In this document: positions 4,233 through 5,371 of the stretch, one piece after another
Layout of the letters: each line of letters opens with the position of its first letter
Position numbering within the stretch: the stretch's first letter is position 1
Origin: Methanobacteriota archaeon
GTDB taxonomy: Archaea > Halobacteriota > Syntropharchaeia > DAOWMC01
Direction: 5' to 3'
NCBI GenBank assembly: GCA_030643285.1
Contig: DAOWMC010000094.1
Span: 1 to 5,371 of the forward strand
DNA length: 5,371 nucleotides
Translations under genes and position numbers: made by a program
The notes under the pieces: model-generated
Told to the model about the DNA's origin: nothing
What the model saw: only the letters and a program-made list of their open reading frames with translations
Database searches by the model: none

Positions 4233-4391
4233 TTAACGATGATAATAGCCTGTATAATAATTCATATATGCCTGAAATATTTCACCCATATCAGCACATG
4301 TAAACGAAAGAGGGGGGGCCGTACTGGTACATACCGTTTGTTTTGTATCCTTTCTTTCCAACTTATTAACTTCTAATTTGAGCTCTTTCAT
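4233..4391 (-). CDS. P1: type B small peptide, array gene, 52 aa
   Basis: First gene of the array. The leader MKELKLEVNKLERKDTKQ carries the family signature, then the core begins TVCTSTAPPLSFTCADMGEI and ends in an aromatic tail with YMNYYTGYYHR. There are only two Cys (21 and 32, C-x10-C). The T-C-x-D-M-G motif is shared with P3, so the two define a subfamily. GAGATGA lies 6 bases before the ATG as Shine-Dalgarno. The stop is only 21 bp from the P2 start, so the two are surely co-transcribed and perhaps act as a pair. It is too short for an enzyme. The charged helix-prone N-terminus and the Ser/Thr/Cys core suggest a leader plus core precursor, which is inference. Confidence 0.82.
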   Translation of the reverse strand: MKELKLEVNKLERKDTKQTVCTSTAPPLSFTCADMGEIFQAYMNYYTGYYHR

Positions 4392-4444
4392 TTTATTTCA
4401 TCTCTTTCCCTTTTTAACTAACATTAATGATGATCTACTTGATA

Positions 4445-4453
4445 GGATTATAT
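4445..4453 (-). promoter_or_regulatory. Candidate TATA box for the peptide array
   Basis: On the minus strand GATATAATCC ends near 4445, about 55 bp before the P1 ATG. Initiation about 25 bp downstream would give a roughly 30-nt leader containing the P1 Shine-Dalgarno. Several other TA-rich words upstream could serve instead. Confidence 0.35.
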
Positions 4454-4535
4454 CATAATAAAATTTTTGATTTTTAATTACAATTTTATTATAAAAATTA
4501 AATAAGGTATAAGTTATATAATTATACTAAATTTT

Positions 4536-4549
4536 CGAAAGATTTATAC
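4536..4549 (+). promoter_or_regulatory. Candidate BRE/TATA for the polyprenyl synthase
   Basis: CGAAAGATTTATAC combines a purine-rich BRE-like stretch with a TTTATA box, the usual archaeal core promoter layout. Transcription would begin near 4570, giving a 5' leader of about 55-60 nt before ATG 4629. Confidence 0.45.
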
Positions 4550-4628
4550 GTTAATATATGCTTAGTTAATTCATATACAGTAATGACTATCACAAATAAA
4601 GATGTCATTATCAAGAGGGATAAACTCC

Positions 4629-5371
4629 ATGATCTCCGAAAAAACACATGAAAAAGTATATGCAAGTTTAAATAGGCCAAAAACAGTCGTTGAAGAGATT
4701 CTTAAAAAGAGGGCGGGTGATATAAACAAGATAATGGTTGAAATGATCTCATTTTTAGAACCGGCTGAGCTTCGAGAAGCGGTCGGACATCTGATATCTG
4801 CCGGTGGAAAAAGGGCAAGAGCTGTTATTTCGCTTCTTTCCTGTGAAGCTGTTGGGGGAGAGCAAAAATTTGCACTTCCAGCCGCTGTATCATGCGAGTT
4901 TATTCACACGGCAAGTCTGGTTCATGATGATATTGTAGATGTTAATGAAACGAGACGTGGAAAAGAATCGGTTCACATAACATGGGGCGTACCAACCGGT
5001 GTACTGGTTGGAGATCTGCTACTTGCGATGGGTACAAAGGCGATGCTTGATATTGCAAATCGTGTTGCAATTTTCACACCCGATGAAGTCAGTATGACAA
5101 ATATGTCTAAAAGTGCCTTTGACGATGCCCTAAATACGTTATCCATATTCACAGATGCCTGGATAACTCTCTGTCAGGGAAAGGAAGTAGACGTGGTTCT
5201 TAAAAAGAAAAAGTATGCATCCGAAGAAGATGTAATCAAAATGATGTATCAAAAAACAGGTGTTTTATATGAAATAGCCGCAAAAAGTGGTGCAACGGCA
5301 GGAAATGGATCCACTGAAGAAATAAAGGGATTGGGGGACTATGGAAAGCTAATGGGGCTTGCATTTCAGAT
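4629..5371 (+). CDS. Short-chain polyprenyl diphosphate synthase (GGPP synthase type), 3' truncated
   Basis: This trans-isoprenyl synthase condenses isopentenyl diphosphate with an allylic diphosphate; in archaea the usual product, geranylgeranyl (or farnesylgeranyl) diphosphate, feeds membrane ether lipid synthesis. The 247 visible residues contain GGKRAR (59-64, IPP-binding), the first Asp-rich motif HDDIVD (99-104) followed by N-E-T-R-R-G (106-111), G-D-L-L-L-A near 128-133, C-Q-G-K-E near 182 and the K-T-G motif (209-211). The second Asp-rich motif should follow FQ just past the window edge. ATG 4629 is chosen because AGAGGG lies 9 bases upstream; the in-frame ATG at 4602 has no Shine-Dalgarno. 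The residues before the first Asp motif that set chain length (A-V-S-C-E-F-I-H-T-A-S-L-V) do not let me fix the product. It diverges from the peptide array and is probably unrelated to it. Confidence 0.92.
   Translation, partial: MISEKTHEKVYASLNRPKTVVEEILKKRAGDINKIMVEMISFLEPAELREAVGHLISAGGKRARAVISLLSCEAVGGEQKFALPAAVSCEFIHTASLVHDDIVDVNETRRGKESVHITWGVPTGVLVGDLLLAMGTKAMLDIANRVAIFTPDEVSMTNMSKSAFDDALNTLSIFTDAWITLCQGKEVDVVLKKKKYASEEDVIKMMYQKTGVLYEIAAKSGATAGNGSTEEIKGLGDYGKLMGLAFQ

Larger units (their letters stand above)
1977..4391 (-). repeat. Tandem array of twelve small peptide genes (eleven intact, one broken)
   Basis: On the minus strand every 174-239 bp there is a Shine-Dalgarno, an ATG, a nearly invariant leader (consensus M-E-E-L-K-L-E-V-K-K-L-E-x-R-E-T-K-Q) and a short divergent Cys-rich tail ending in a stop. 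Starts are at 4391, 4211, 3990, 3816, (3609 broken), 3399, 3185, 2984, 2767, 2560, 2344 and 2105. The plus strand shows the period as a recurring pyrimidine-rich block, CTCAAGCTT...CTTCTAATTTTAATTC...CCAT...CACCTCC, which is the reverse complement of the SD and leader codons. Gaps are 21 bp within the two B-A pairs and 71-110 bp elsewhere. The conserved reading frame, stop position and SD in copies whose DNA has drifted indicate genuine coding selection. The family is not one I recognise. Confidence 0.9.
3682..4391 (-). repeat. Two tandem copies of a B-A gene pair (P1-P2 and P3-P4)
   Basis: P1 and P3 start 401 bp apart, P2 and P4 395 bp apart, and the inner spacer is exactly 21 bp in both. 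Both spacers read TTAATCATA(A/G)TTTG before the A2 gene's Shine-Dalgarno. The unit is therefore a duplicated pair, with diverged cores. Confidence 0.78.
4392..4628. promoter_or_regulatory. AT-rich divergent promoter region
   Basis: No gene is visible here. It separates the minus-strand peptide array from the plus-strand polyprenyl synthase and is strongly AT-rich. It must hold promoters for both directions. The best candidates are listed separately; besides these I see only scattered TA-rich words. Confidence 0.6.

Noticed and set aside
1977..4391. CRISPR array or non-coding satellite repeat, suggested by the roughly 210-bp period
   Set aside because: Repeat blocks are too long and too diverged, spacers are not unique fixed-length segments, and each block decodes into an SD-ATG-stop gene with frame-preserving changes.
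4602..4628. Upstream in-frame ATG at 4602 as the polyprenyl synthase start
   Set aside because: No Shine-Dalgarno precedes it, whereas AGAGGG lies 9 bases before ATG 4629; the extra nine residues match no family feature.

Overview
The window looks archaeal. It holds the start of a short-chain polyprenyl (GGPP-type) diphosphate synthase, an archaeal BRE/TATA-like promoter, oligo-T terminators without strong GC hairpins, the 5' part of an IS1634-type transposase gene resembling those of Methanosarcina-like genomes, and the end of a secreted dockerin protein. A methanogen or ANME-like euryarchaeon is the best guess. This is inferred from gene content, not shown.

Layout. Bases 1-1233 (+) are the 3' end of a large modular secreted protein: FN3 tail, CBM6/35-like beta-sandwich, Pro/Thr linker, OmpL47-like Ig domain and C-terminal type I dockerin. 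Bases 1339-1771 are a relic insertion element with perfect 15-bp terminal inverted repeats and only the N-terminal part of its transposase. Bases 1772-1976 hold a doubtful 56-codon reading frame, a small hairpin and back-to-back oligo-T tracts. Bases 1977-4391 (- strand) are the main discovery. Bases 4392-4628 are an AT-rich divergent promoter region, and 4629 onward (+) is the polyprenyl synthase, cut by the window edge.

The 1977-4391 block looks non-coding in a long-ORF view. On the minus strand it resolves into eleven intact tiny genes plus one broken copy, each about 41-52 codons, at a 174-239 bp start-to-start period, nearly all with their own strong Shine-Dalgarno (GGAGGTGA type). All share a charged, helix-prone N-terminus close to MEELKLEVKKLEHRETKQ, followed by a short variable C-terminus rich in Cys, Ser, Thr and Gly. 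In transcription order I call them P1 (4391) to P12 (2105). Three core types occur. Type B (P1, P3, probably the broken P5) has a C-x10-C...DMG core with an aromatic tail. Type A2 (P2, P4) has 8-9 Cys ending in TSGCC. Type A1 (P6-P11, and the divergent P12) has a six-Cys frame C-x6-C-x7-CC-x3-CC. P1-P2 and P3-P4 are copies of one two-gene B-A unit (about 400 bp). P8-P9 and P10-P11 are copies of another (about 424 bp).

A conserved leader-like half joined to a variable Cys/Ser/Thr core, with gene amplification, is the architecture of ribosomally made modified peptides (RiPPs) or of small metal- or disulfide-binding peptides. No modification, export or protease gene lies in the window, so the function is open. 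I do not recognise the family.
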